Origin: Brachycybe producta
Taxonomy: Eukaryota > Arthropoda > Diplopoda > Playtdesmida > Andrognathidae
DNA length: 64,000 nt
Direction: 5' to 3'
Assembly: GCA_036925085.1 (NCBI GenBank)
Contig: JAUPFP010000003.1
Span: forward strand, 8,685,942 to 8,749,941
Shown here piece by piece: positions 42,218 through 53,756 of this stretch; position 1 is the stretch's first letter; every line of letters starts with the position of its first letter. Both the position numbers and the translations under genes were made by a program. Below the pieces are notes generated by a model. That model made no database searches. It saw only the letters and a program-made list of their open reading frames with translations, and was not told the DNA's origin.

Positions 42218-42250
42218 TATTAACAATATAATTTACACTTGGCAACGCTT

Positions 42251-42295
42251 ACCATGTGCCGTAGTACCATGTGCCGTAGTGCCATGTGCCATCAT
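42251..42295. repeat. 15-bp tandem repeat, three units
   Basis: ACCATGTGCCGTAGT twice, then GCCATGTGCCATCAT. Confidence 0.8.
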
Positions 42296-42391
42296 TTGTA
42301 TTAAAACAAGAGAACATACCAGCTAATGTTACAATGGACATGTGGATGGACATGCTTTATAAAATATATAGTTATATATATTATTGTGATG

Positions 42392-43108
42392 TGTGGCAAC
42401 CTCATCTGCTCAAGCAAAATTTTTGATTGAGCAGACGAACTCTCTATGGTGGTCTGCCTGACAGCATGCAGTAGTAAGCTGTTGGGACAGACGCCATTTT
42501 GGTGCCAGCAGACCTCTCATCATTGGAGTCAATGGGCGAGAGGTCAGAAGTGACCACTGTCCCCTCGAGGTGGAGTTGCCTGGAGGTATTAAATGGTTTG
42601 GTCAGCCATTTAATCTGGACAGTGTGTTGGAGGCAATAGACCAGGATGCTTCAATGGTGGAGGCCAGGGCAGCCTCCTATTTCAACTGGATCTTCTTTGT
42701 GGTTTTGGCCTATTAGCCTTTGTTTGTGTATATATTTTCACTGCTCTTGTGTAAGTGCATTAAATATTGTATTTTTATTTACTCGTACTGCGTTTGTGTC
42801 GGTCATTGGGGAGTAGCGCGGGGAGGGGGGAATTCGTTTGGGAATTCACCATCCAGCAACCGACCTTTTTCGGCTGGTGTATATCGTGTCAGCTGACACG
42901 ATATTTGGGGAAAATAATCTCCAGATATTCTCGGCATGGCGACGTGGTTCTCGTGTTCGTCGAGGGAGGTTCCGTAGAGCCGACACATCCCAGGTTTAAC
43001 TGTGAGAGGCGGATACGGGTGTGGTCCCGTCCCCGTAAGGAGCCTGGAAGAGGGTAAGTTAGTTTCTTCTTACCTGGAGTTTTGAGACGGTCTGGTCGGG
43101 ATGTTACA
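42392..43108 (+). repeat. 5' LTR of Gypsy family-2 element E
   Basis: 717 bp, TGTGGCAACCTCATC to GTCGGGATGTTACA. It is followed after two bases by the primer site, so it is a 5' LTR on the + strand. It is more diverged than the other family-2 LTRs. Confidence 0.88.
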
Positions 43109-43110
43109 AA

Positions 43111-43128
43111 TGGTGGAGGCGCCGGGTA
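43111..43128 (+). promoter_or_regulatory. tRNA primer binding site, element E
   Basis: TGGTGGAGGCGCCGGGTA, identical to the site in element D. Confidence 0.8.
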
Positions 43129-44264
43129 TCTGTACCCCGTCTCGCATGGTTAATGACCGTGGATTTGACCGTTTAGGTGGTCAAATCACCGAACAGTTTT
43201 AGTACGCTGCTGGGCACGGACTTTGGTCCGTGGAACAGCGGCAGAAAACACTGGTTACCTTGTTTTACCGCTTATTTACCGTCGGGTGCGGACTGTGATA
43301 CCGTGGTACTACACGGTTCTATCCATTCATTACGGTGTTTTACGGACTTTGGTCTGTGAATTTACCATTTTCGATGGTGGAAACACGTTTTATGGTGGTT
43401 TTGGCCAGAATTGACCGTGGAAGCACGGTGGATTTAGGCTTAAACTCCGAAATTACCAAAATTACCGGGAAATCGGTACAGATGTGGGATTGGAGTTACG
43501 CAACCGCGTCGTCGACCGTCCGCTTGGGGCGGAAGGCAGAGTGCCTCTGGAAACAGGTGCGAAGCGGTAGCATGGACGATTTGTTGGAGGGAGGAGTTGT
43601 GGACAGTGTTCCACAAGGCCAACCCATTCTGGGAGAATTCGTCACAGTGCGGAGATGTGCTGTTGACGGTCTTCCCTGGGAATCTCCGTTGGAAGTCGTC
43701 AGTGGGACCAATGGTAGTCTTGTTGAGCTTGTTGCTCAGCCTCGGCCAAGTGTCTATGTTTCCACTGCCACATGTCCGGTCAGACGGGGTGGTCAACTCC
43801 TTATGGAGATGGTAGAAGTCCCGCACAAGACTGCTCGGGAAGCATGGACCTAATTGGCTATGCTCTCCGAGCAGCAACTCTTGGAGATTTCCTACAGGAT
43901 AGATGTCCTTTGGTTGGACAGAAGGCTGTCCCGGTCGGTGATCGAACCGCGGGTTACAACACGGCAGGAAGAGACCAGGTCAATTCCTAGCGGATTTGGC
44001 CGGGGGATTCCTCCCGCATCCGGACAGCACCCTAGGGTTCGCATTGCGTTACCCTTGGAAGCTGAGTCCATGTCTGATACTTTGGGGAACCGGAGCTGGC
44101 AGCCTCACAGGGTTAGTGCCACTGCTTGGATGTTCGCTCCAGTAGTTCCTTCTGAGGTTCAGGCGTTGGGGTTTTTTAACCCAGTCCACTCATTGGTCCG
44201 TTACGATGGTCGAGAGGATATGTTGCCTTTCTTCCGTATGTTCGAAACGAAGGCTCAGGCATAG
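43129..44264 (+). pseudogene. Leader and truncated gag of element E
   Basis: The leader (to about 43470) holds CACGGACTTTGGTCCGTG-type palindromes. The gag N-terminal part follows in broken frames and ends with N-P-V-H-S-L-V-R-Y-D-G-R-E-D and F-E-T-K-A-Q-A, then a stop. This is the same place in gag where element D has its deletion. The rest of the element is missing; an unrelated segment follows at 44284. Confidence 0.8.
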
Positions 44265-44283
44265 CGCTAGGCCTGCAGAACTG

Positions 44284-44470
44284 CCAACAGGCAGGAAAAA
44301 GAGATTCCCCTGCAGGGACTTACTTTCTTCAAGGCTTCGACTCCAGCCAGTCGTTTTCGTCGCATTTCACGGGGAATTAGTTTTTTTTTCGTAAAAACCT
44401 CGTGGCCGGCGTCCTTTGTTTAAGTGTATAATCAATATGGCACCTAGCCACTAAATTGACTGTTTTAGCA
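44284..44470. repeat. Segment shared with 23808-23995
   Basis: Starts CTGCCAACAGGCAGG and ends near CAATATGGCACCTAGCCAC. It follows the broken gag of element E directly. Confidence 0.7.
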
Positions 44471-45770
44471 GCAGCAGGGCTCCGGAGTTGGAGAAACAAG
44501 CCCACTCCCTGGGTGCTACCACCCCTCCCAAAGTGGTCAAAAGGTCACCTGTCACGATTGCGGCATCAGGTTCGATGCTTCACCCTCCACGCTCCTGGAA
44601 GACGCATCAGAATCCTCGAGATGAATAAGATGAGGCCAGAGGAACAACTGTGATCACTCAACGACCACATCGAGCGCGCCTATCAATTGGCTCAAAATCC
44701 ACAGCGGGCCCTAATGAGACTGAAGGAACGAGCGAGGGGCCAAGGTGCAAATCACCATCACGGGGCCTCCAGAAAAGTGGTTGTGCCAAAGGAGAGCCAT
44801 CAGCAGGAGCAGCAAAAGAGATTCAACTCCCTCCTTCCAGCAGTCGCGAAATCCGCAAGGTTGCGGTGCCGTTTCGGAGGACAGCTGCAAGCCCAGCAGC
44901 AAGTGTGACGACGGCGAGTTCATTCCTGGCTAATGCCACCAGATCTGAAGAGAGCAGAGCTGAGGGCAAGCCCCGCCACCCCAGGATTATGTTTGTCTGC
45001 GGCAGAGTGCAAGCCATGCCACCGCCCATGAAAAATTGCCAAGAAGACCCTCAGAAGCGTCCCCTAGAACAAAGAAGGTGCAAGGCGACGAAGCAACGGC
45101 TCCTGACCCTAGGAGAGCTTTGAGTGACTCCCCGTGCTGAGAGGCATTTTCCTCAATTGAATTGGATACGGTCAAGGCTATCCCTGGAAAAAGGACCCCG
45201 TCTGCTCAACAGTCTGTGCAATGATTGGTACGTCAACCAGGCCCAATACCTGGGCTGCTACGAGTTGATGAGGCCAAGGCAGCAGGTCCCGTGGAAACAA
45301 TGTTGCACCGACGTCATCGGACTGGCCATCAAGGAGCGGGCGATACTGGCCCACATCACCCTTCTGGATACCTGTCAGATTGTGTACCCCGAGGGTCAAT
45401 GGTAGCAAGAAGCCAATGAGGAGGAAGTCGACCGTTTCCTCAGTAGAGTGATAGGGCAGCACCAGCGGATCTACTATGAGTCTCTTTGTCGTGGGGGATT
45501 TCAGGAACGGACTGGCCCTCATCTTTGATGAGATCACCCACACATTTGTGGGTGAACCTTCATTCGGGACCTTGAGAGGAGCGAAGATAGTGGCCAAAAG
45601 GATCCTTTCGGATATCTATTCGTCCCCGGCCGGCCCAGTGGGGAATCTGATCGACGTTCGCGATCTGGATCTCCTTCCAGGGAAAGTAGGATTGTACCTG
45701 CTCCATTGAACAACAAAGTCAAGAGGAGAGAGAGAGAGCAAGGGCTAGACCTGCCAACTTGGCGTGTCTA
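44471..45770 (+). pseudogene. Unassigned coding remnant
   Basis: The + strand reads, over several frames and stops, a T-C-H-D-C-G-I-R-F stretch near 44550, a basic section (44650-45123), and a globular-looking piece (45124-45405) with N-D-W-Y-V-N-Q-A-Q-Y-L-G-C-Y, then E-E-V-D-R-F-L-S-R-V-I-G. I recognise no family. It probably comes from another retroelement, because mobile-element fragments bound it on both sides. Confidence 0.4.
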
Positions 45771-46117
45771 GTCCTGGGATGTCAGTGCACGCTACGTGTG
45801 CTTTGAATCCAGAAGCCCCTCCGGAAGTACCTCATGTTTTTCTGGAGGTGAGACTTCTTTAATGGACTCGAAGTGCATCTATTGCCAGAGCACATCAGTG
45901 AGTGATAAAAGAACAATCTCATCGCGAGAACGTTTTTTTTTTAATTTTAAGTTCCTTTTTGAGCATGTATAATTAAAAAGTATTTTTTTGTGAATCTGTA
46001 TGATGAGAACAGAGGTCATTACCTCGTTTAAAGTTGTCAAAAATTTTGTGTTTTTGCAAAGTGCCAAAAATTTAGTATTTTTGTAGAGTGCCAAAATTTT
46101 TCGAGTGTAAATTTTGC
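45771..46117. other. Spacer, nothing recognised
   Basis: AT-rich sequence with a short AAATTTTGTGTTTTTGCAAAGTGCC near-repeat at 46035 and 46070. Confidence 0.45.
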
Positions 46118-46129
46118 TTAAGAGCTTAG

Positions 46130-47716
46130 AGTTTCGTTTTTCTTTTCCCCCAGCTCTGTATAATCGAATGCAAAATGATCACGGCATTCCAGCAGGAACT
46201 CCCGAAGCTGTGCCGCCTCCTCAGGCTTCAGACTAGGTCCGATTTTAAGGCACTCTTCGAGAGTGGGTCTGACTTCCGCATTGAGGATCCGGCGACCTTT
46301 CTTGGTTGCCCCTCTCAACTGAGGCGGAAGCCCCCCTGGTCGACCATCTGCATGAGTGGGGTCTCCCCCTCTCAACTTAGATGGAATGTCCAGTCCCACC
46401 ACTAGGGCTGCCTCCACAGCTTGAGCTGTCGCCACACCCTCCCCTGTTTCCAGGGCAATGGGTACGTCGGCGACGTTCTCAAGCCAAATGTCGTAAGAGC
46501 CTTCCTCTGTGGCTTCGGCAATTCCTGCCACTGCCAACAGACCACGGCCTCCTAAGGCTTTACGATGGGGCTCAACGAGAAGCAGCTGTCCAGGGCCAGC
46601 ATGCTCTATCAAGCTCACGGAAACTGCCTTCCGCTCATGAGCTGATAACCATACGTTCTGCAACAGTCGCAGGGAACAAACTTCCCCGCTCCTAATTGGA
46701 GAACTGGTCTCGGCGAGCGTGGGTGACACAATGTCAACCCCCCCATCCACCTTTTCAGGCTCCGCAGGCATACCTTCCGGGAACCCGAAAGGAGGGAGTA
46801 GCACCGGCTCCACAGAATCGTGAAGCCTCGCCAACGCCTCCACCACCGAGTTCGGAAGTTGTACCGAAGTACCCTGCAAAGCCTGAACGGCCAGTGCGGC
46901 ATGAAGAGCATCTGGATGTGCATTCCAGATGTCTTCCCGGAAATAAACTTTCCGGCTCACAACGTCCAACATTAACCCAAACCGGGAAGCCAGGTCAACA
47001 CCTATCACGGCTTCCCCTTCACCCTCAATGAGGAGAAGATGGGTATGTATGGACCGTCCGTGGATTGACATGTCCACGTACATGACTCCTTCTATCTGGA
47101 TGGAGTACCCGCTCATGCCCGTCAGGAATGAGGGGAGGCTAACCTCCTGCACCGGTAACTCCATCTCCCGTGCCACCGACATGCTCATGACCGATACTTC
47201 GGCCCCGGTGTCGATGATCGACTCAACCAGCCGACCATCCATCGACACCAGAACACGCGGTGCCCCACGCAAGTAAGCACGGCTTTGTAATTCAGGATTG
47301 GGCAACCGTCGTTGCCCGACATTACTTCTCTGAGCCTCATCCGTCCTTCTGTCCCCAGGGGACAGTCGTACCGGATGCTCAGGGGCCTGGCTTCCAGTCT
47401 CCACACCAGGAGACCCACCAGGCCTGGGCGACAGCATGGGCGCACCAACGCTCGAAGCCCTCGTAATGCCCGTACCATTCGGACCTTCCTCCCCCTCATC
47501 AGGGAAGAAAGGTGCCACCCAGCTCTCCAGCCGGGCAAGCGCAGCTTCCAGTGTGGGGCTTGGCTCCTGAAATACCCACTGGGTAATTTCTGGGTCCGCA
47601 GACCTAGCCAGAGGCACCCCTGCGTCATGCAGGATACCCACATATCTGGAGACTGCCCGAAGGTATGCTCCTTCTTTACTTCGCCGGCTTTGCCGGGCAC
47701 CTGAGTTTTGTAGCAT
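46130..47716 (-). pseudogene. Protease and start of RT, Gypsy family-1 copy C
   Basis: A 532-codon minus-strand frame. It has protease (I-I-D-T-G-A-E-V-S-V-M near 47199-47219), G-M-S-G-Y-S-I, then I-G-V-D-L-A-S-R-F-G-L, and the linker up to F-D-Y-T-E-L-G-E. There it leaves the Gypsy sequence (about 46140) and ends in unrelated DNA. RT, RNase H and integrase are missing, so the element is truncated at its 3' side. Confidence 0.85.
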
Positions 47717-47733
47717 TACCGGTCGACTGCAGC

Positions 47734-49560
47734 TCAGTTCTGCAGGGACCGGCGCCGGTTTAACGAGGGCGTTCCCTCGTTTCTGGCCATCTGTCCATCA
47801 ATTACGGTGGACAGATACTCTCGGCCCTGCAGTACCACAGGTGCTAGACCTGGCAGGTACTGCACCACTGGGCTTTCGCCCGGTGGTACTCGAGCAACCT
47901 GTTCTTGGGCAACAGCCTTTGGACAGTCCTTCCTAAGGTGACCCATCTGGTTACACCGAAAGCTTGGACCTGGTTGCCTACGAGTAGGACCTCCACCTCC
48001 AGCCGTCTGGCTGGAACCTGACGGGGCTGCTGTGGACTTATTTCCACCCTGGCTCTGCCGCTTCGTCTTTCTTCCCTTCTGCCCTCCGGTCTTCGCAGTA
48101 GCTCCGTCCGATTTGGACGGTGCCGCTGCCTTCGCACCCGAAGAGGTAGAAGTAGACGTAGCAGAGCTCTTGGGCTTTGCCACAGCACCAGAGGCTTTGA
48201 CCGTAGCCTGGGCCCCTGGTACCGTCAAGGTACGGGCAGGTAACGCTCCCGCCGTAAGCATGTCGGCCTCGACCAACATTGCCTCGGTAGTAAAGTCCCT
48301 GACCGTCTCAGCTTTCGATCCCCAGAGAGCTCTGAGAATCTCCGGCTGCAGTTTCTTCTTATATCGGAGGAGTCGACAAGACTCATCCTCACCAGGAGAA
48401 ACTCGTTCCGCTAGCTCAACAAAGCGCCAGTAGAATGCCTGGAGTGCTTCTGCAGGCCCTTGCTTCATGGCCTCGAAACGGTCAAAACAGGCCTGAGCCT
48501 GATTCTTGGTTCCGAAGCAGTGAAGTATTGCCTGCCTCAACTCCGGCCAGGTCAGGTTCGGCTTGAACTCCACCAAACAGGCGTAATGTTCCTCAGCCGG
48601 ACTATCGAGCAGGTACGTAAAGAAACTGCACCTGGCCTCATCCGTCCAGCGCTGAGCCCTAGCCTTGGCTTCGAACTGCCGGAGAAAAGGCGTAATGTCC
48701 TCTCGTCCATCATACCGTATGAACGAGTGAACTGGGTTAAAAAACCCAAACGCCTGAATCTCCGACGGGACAGCCGGTGCAGGCGTCCACGGCACGGTAC
48801 TTACCCGCCGTGGTGCCCTGCTCCGGTTCCCCGAAGTCTCAGCATCGGGTTCAGCATCCACGGGATCCACCAAGTGGACCCGCGGTCGCTGAACGGGTGG
48901 AGGGACTCCTTGACCGCCTCTCGCAGGAGCGGTCCGAGTTCCTCCACCTGGAGGCATCCGCCCGGCGGGAGTCGGCGACGCCTCTCCGGTGCACGGTCGA
49001 TGGCGTGAAATGAGGGTGCTCCCCGTGGAGCCTCTGGCCCTCTGGGGAAAGATGACCCTGCACTCGCAGTGCATCAATCCCCCTGGCAACCGACCGGAGC
49101 TGCTCCTCGGTCATCGACGCCAACCATGACGCCGTGTCTACCGAGGATGGCTCCGGGGTCCCTGCCACCTCTCCCGGTAAGGGATTACCTCCATGTCCAA
49201 CCGGACGGGAGGCGGTGGAGGTTAACAGGCCGGCCATAGGCCGTACGCCTGTCCCAGTTGGGGTCGGTAACCCTCCATCACCACCGGCTGCCGGTGCTCC
49301 ACCGGAGACAGTGCCAGGACGGTGCGACCGCACCGTCACAAAGTCTCCCGCCGGAGGTGGGTTCGTAGAGACAATCTCTACGACACCTTCCTCCGTGGAG
49401 TCACCGGGTACGTTCCCGCCAACAGCACCCCCTACAGGGTGCTGCCCCTCCGGCCGCCTACCACGGCCGAAGGTGCGGGAATGCAACTCGAACTCCTCCA
49501 ACAAACTGCTTCCCCGACCAGACATCGGGGAAAACAGGGTCTTGGCCGATTTCGTCCGTG
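47734..49560 (-). pseudogene. Gag of Gypsy family-1 copy C (nearly complete)
   Basis: The N-terminal part lies in the 49642-48851 frame, probably from M-S-G-R-G-S near 49526. After a frame change near 48900-49000 the 49089-47734 frame gives the capsid-like region ([25 protein letters not shown]), a Ser/Thr/Lys-rich linker and the zinc knuckle [14 protein letters not shown]. It is the best gag in the window and the standard for copies A and D. Confidence 0.85.
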
Positions 49561-49599
49561 CGAACACGGGCAAAACTGGCCACCACTTGTAAGAAGAAA

Positions 49600-50356
49600 C
49601 TCTACCGGAAAATACGGTGAATTTACGGACAAAAGTCCGCAAAACACCGACAATTAACGGTAGAACCGTAAACTACCGCAGTTTCACGGACAATAGTCCG
49701 TGTCCGACGGTTAGATTTACGGTGGAGTTCTCTCTTACCGTTTTCTACCGGTGATATACGGACAACCGTCCGTTATTCACCGTCTATTTGCGGTAAAATG
49801 CCCGTTCACCGTCCTAGAACGGAGATACACGGACAACGGTCCGTAATCTACCGTCCACCAACGGTGAAATTGTCTTCTTACCGTGTTCGAATGGTGATTC
49901 ACGGACAAAAATCCGTAATCCACCGTCTACTTACGGTAAAACTTGACCGTAACCCGGTTTTACCACGGTATCACAGACAAAAGTCCGTGTCCCACGGTAT
50001 ATCACCGGTAAACCTGGTCGTAGACGGGTTTCCGCCGTAGTTCCACGGACAAAAGTCCGTGCCCTACGGTGTACTACCTGTCTACCGGACAAGCTACAGT
50101 AAAGTTACCTTTTCACCGGGTTCTACCGGTCTTGCACGGTAAATCACCGTGCCACCGGTATACTGACGGATAACCTAGGGTTTTCCCCGGTGACCACCGC
50201 GGTATCACGGACAACCGTCCGTGTCCCACGGTCCTTCACCGGACTACTACGCCCTAAGCCGCGATCGGCCGTAGTTCCGTGGACAAATGTCCACGCCCTA
50301 CCGGCACCACACGACTCCGGTCGAACCGACCGCACAAGAGAGGCTGGTGGTAGCGC
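49600..50356 (-). repeat. Hairpin-array leader, copy C
   Basis: About nine palindromes ACGGAC-N4-GTCCGT or close variants near 49625, 49686, 49757, 49830, 49900, 49972, 50044, 50210 and 50279, mostly about 70 bp apart. Confidence 0.82.
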
Positions 50357-50374
50357 TACCCGGCGCCTCCACCA
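50357..50374 (-). promoter_or_regulatory. tRNA primer binding site, copy C
   Basis: TGGTGGAGGCGCCGGGTA on the minus strand, two bases after the LTR. Confidence 0.8.
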
Positions 50375-50376
50375 AT

Positions 50377-51153
50377 TGTAACGACCCGACTTGGTCGCTA
50401 CAATGACCTACGGTAAATTTTGTTTACTTACCGCCATTGACCCTCCTTGGGACGGGTCGAAGCGCTGGCCAGCCCTCCTCTTGCACCCGTCCGTGCCACG
50501 GGTAGCGCCGATCGGAGGATCCTCCCCGCCGCAAGTCGATGGACGAATGACCGCCGAACAAGTCGAGGAATCCACAGTAAATCCCCAATGGATCTTACCG
50601 TGGAACCGCGCGCGAAGCACCGGCCGACATGCCGAAACACATGACGGAATAGGACGGTGATGATGACGGCGTTTCCCCACCGAAACCCCCACCCTCCCCG
50701 CGGTAACTTCCCCAGTATATTTAAGCAATAAACCGACACGGACACCAGAGTAGAGAGTGAAAATAATAAATATAGATTTATTCACAATGAATAAACAAAA
50801 CACTCACTTCAATAGATGAACAATAGAGATGAGTCTCCTGGCTAATAAAGCCAGGAGAGGAGGTCATTGACCTCTCCAACAAACAAAGGCAAAAGATGAA
50901 TGGTGGCCATCTTGGCCACCTGCTGATAAGATGAGAGCATTCACTAAGAAGCACAAGCATCAAGGGTTCACCTTCCACTGCCCAGATATAATGGCCGCCG
51001 CCATATATATCACCCCCAGGCTGCTCCACATGGGGGAGGACAGGGACCCTTGCTGGCCATTTTGTCGTCTGCCTGGCACTTAATTTGCAAGTGCCTAGCA
51101 GACGACATGGGATTTTAGTTCTACTCCAAAAGGAGCAGAACTGGGTCGTCACA
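50377..51153 (-). repeat. 5' LTR of Gypsy family-1 copy C
   Basis: 777 bp. On the minus strand TGTGACGACCCAG to GTCGGGTCGTTACA. Hairpin at 50573-50604, TATA-like ATATATATGG near 51005 (minus strand). Closely related to 3370-4139. Confidence 0.9.
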
Positions 51154-51237
51154 AAAGGTTGTTAAGATTTACTCCTACTTAACTGAGGAAACTCCAGTGA
51201 AGTAATCAAAAAATTTACTTTTAAAATTATTTAATAA

Positions 51238-51841
51238 TGTGATGTGATAATTTACCTACCTTTTTACCAAAATGGAATATTCCAATCATCTATACTCACT
51301 CTGTACTTGTTGAGATGGATAGCTTTATCCATCTCTCTTTCTATTTCTCTTTTGTCTTATGCGTCCGCGTGAGAGTGATCTATGTCGTTACTTCCGCGAG
51401 ATTGGAACTTTCTAGAGCTTCATGCCTCATGCTTCATGCACGTCCCCGTAGAATGGGGGCGTGGCCAAGCATGAGGGTATAAAAGGCGCGATGTTCAAAT
51501 CTCGCTGTTCTTTCTCACTTATATGACTTTGTGCAGACGATCTATAAGCCGTCTGCTCTCACTCACTTTCGGAATTGCCAAAATCGAGATTATTGAAAGG
51601 ATCACTTCTTTATTATATCGAAAAGTGTTCTTATAATCGTCATCCATCCTATGTTCCCTTTCCTTGGAGAGTCACAAACTTATTCTCGTTTGTTTATGGA
51701 ATAAATATTTCATTTATTCCACATTTAGTTTCTTCATTTTTCTATTTATTCGAACAACAATCGGCCATTTAATTGAGTTACCTCTCGTGCTCTCTTGTGA
51801 CATTTATCTGAGCCCCTGAACTGAAACCCCGTACTGTCACA
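51238..51841 (+). repeat. Solo LTR, family 4
   Basis: 604 bp starting TGTGATGTGATAA and ending CCCCGTACTGTCACA, flanked by ATAA (51234-51237 and 51842-51845). It has TATAAAA at 51478-51484 and AATAAA at 51700-51705, the expected promoter and poly(A) order. It is unlike families 1-3. No internal part is attached. Confidence 0.75.
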
Positions 51842-51845
51842 ATAA

Positions 51846-52609
51846 TATATAAGAATTTTAGTAACAGGTGTATAATTTGAGATATATAAATGATCCCATT
51901 AACAAACAAACAATTATATAAAAAAAGAAAAGATAATGATTTTTGGTTTCAGTATAAAAAAGCGATGCAATTTCACTAGTGCCAGTCCATGCCACATGTT
52001 CAATGTGTTCATGCCAGACAAGAAACTCCAGATTCTTAGATGAGCCCAGTTACAAGTGAGTAGACCCCATGCCCATGATGCCCATACTAAAGCTTGATTG
52101 CCAATATGATGAATTTGACAAAAAAGATGGAGCACTTAATACAGCAACAAAGAAGCAATTGCTATCATACTAATGATGATACTTGATTTTGTCCACAAGC
52201 AAAATAAATACAAACACTGGACACTGGAGCTAATAACTAGGTGGCACTCAGAAGACAGTGAAGCAGGAAGTGATCAAATAAAACAAACACAGCTCTTTAT
52301 ATGCAAAACAGACAGCAAAGAATGCTATCAATACTAATCAAGACTAATTAATAAATACTCAAAAAAACACTAAAACAAACCTACAAGGTTACAATTTGAA
52401 TTTGCTGGAATTTCAAAAATGTCAATGTCAATACATGATCTCACAAATACCCTCACAATATTTATTGATTACCCCATCAATGGCATTATTCATTATTAAA
52501 TTTATATGGAGCTCCACAGCTCCACAAACCTTAGAAGCATCCATAATGCCATCAACATTTCCCCAGAACATTCTGAAATTTAGCCATACCACCAACAGCT
52601 ATTGACAAC
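51846..52609. other. AT-rich spacer, nothing recognised
   Basis: No gene or repeat I recognise. Confidence 0.45.
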
Positions 52610-52615
52610 TGTGAA

Positions 52616-53560
52616 CTAACAGGCTTTGGAAACAATATTTGGATCAACTTGTATATTATCAGGAACAATACACCAGTCTTCATCCAAAGAATCACCAAAA
52701 TCAGATTCCAAACTAATTCTTTCTTGCAGCTTTAGATTGGGATCACTATTGGACCTACTAGTGCCCTCCACTGGAGAAAAATACTCCTTCATTTTTGAAA
52801 TGTGACATGAAAAGGTTTTCCCATAACCATCTATTAGCATATAAAAGACTGGAATAATGTTATGAACTACAGTATAGGAACCAGTAAAATGATCATTCAG
52901 CTTAGTTTTGCAGTGGTATTCTAGTCTTTTACTAAAACCAAAGCACCCTCAGTAAAGTGCTTATCTTTATGACAGTGATCATAATAATGCTTTTGTTCCT
53001 CCTGAGCTTTCAATAAATTTTCTTTGACCCACTTCCTAATTTTGGTAAATACAAATTTGAAGTGATCTGTAGCTGACACAGGAAATGAATCAGTAGTGTT
53101 AAGCTGCAATGAAATACCTATGCATCTAGGTTCTTCACCATGCACTACTGCATAAGGTGACATTTGTAAGGAACTTTGAACCATTGTATTACACTCATAC
53201 ACAGCAAAAAGAAAGTTTTCAGAAAATTTCTGAGAAAAGCCTCTAACAAGCGTAGCTAAGAGTTGCGATATGGTGTTCACAGCATTTTCAGCCTGGCCAT
53301 CACATTAAGGATTGTATGCTAAAGTATTAATTTTCTTTGTCTCCATTAATTGTAATAATTCAGCAACAACAACATTCAAAAATGAAGTGCCTCCATCAGA
53401 GAGTAAGCGTTCAAAAAATCCATACTACAAACTTACATCGTACAGTAAAAAATTTGCAACCGTAGATGCAGATTGGTTCTTACATGCCCTAGCTATGACA
53501 AATTTACTAAATGTGTCAATCACAATCAACACAATTATTTTCTAAGGCAGCAGGTGTATA
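52616..53560 (-). pseudogene. Gypsy integrase C-terminal remnant, another family
   Basis: Minus strand. Near 53400 is L-L-S-D-G-G-T-S-F, like the second catalytic Asp region of retroviral-type integrases, then D-G-Q-A-E-N-A-V. An open frame at 53280-52921 continues with S-P-Y-A-V-V-H-G-E-E-P-R and Q-K-H-Y-Y-D. The frame at 52840-52616 has the tail D-G-Y-G-K-T-F-S-C-H-I. It differs from families 1 and 2. Several stops; no LTRs are identified with it. Confidence 0.75.
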
Positions 53561-53756
53561 ACTTCCAACAAACTGCTATCAAGTCTAGAAGGGTCCGTCA
53601 CACTAGTGAAACGATGAAACCTGGAGCGATCCTGGCTCGCTTAATTTTTTCTGGATCATTTGTTTTTCTTTGGATTGAGATAGAACGTTGTAAACCCTCT
53701 GCACCTTCTTCGTACAGTGGATTGACCTAGTTCTATCAGCTTATGACGATGCCAAT

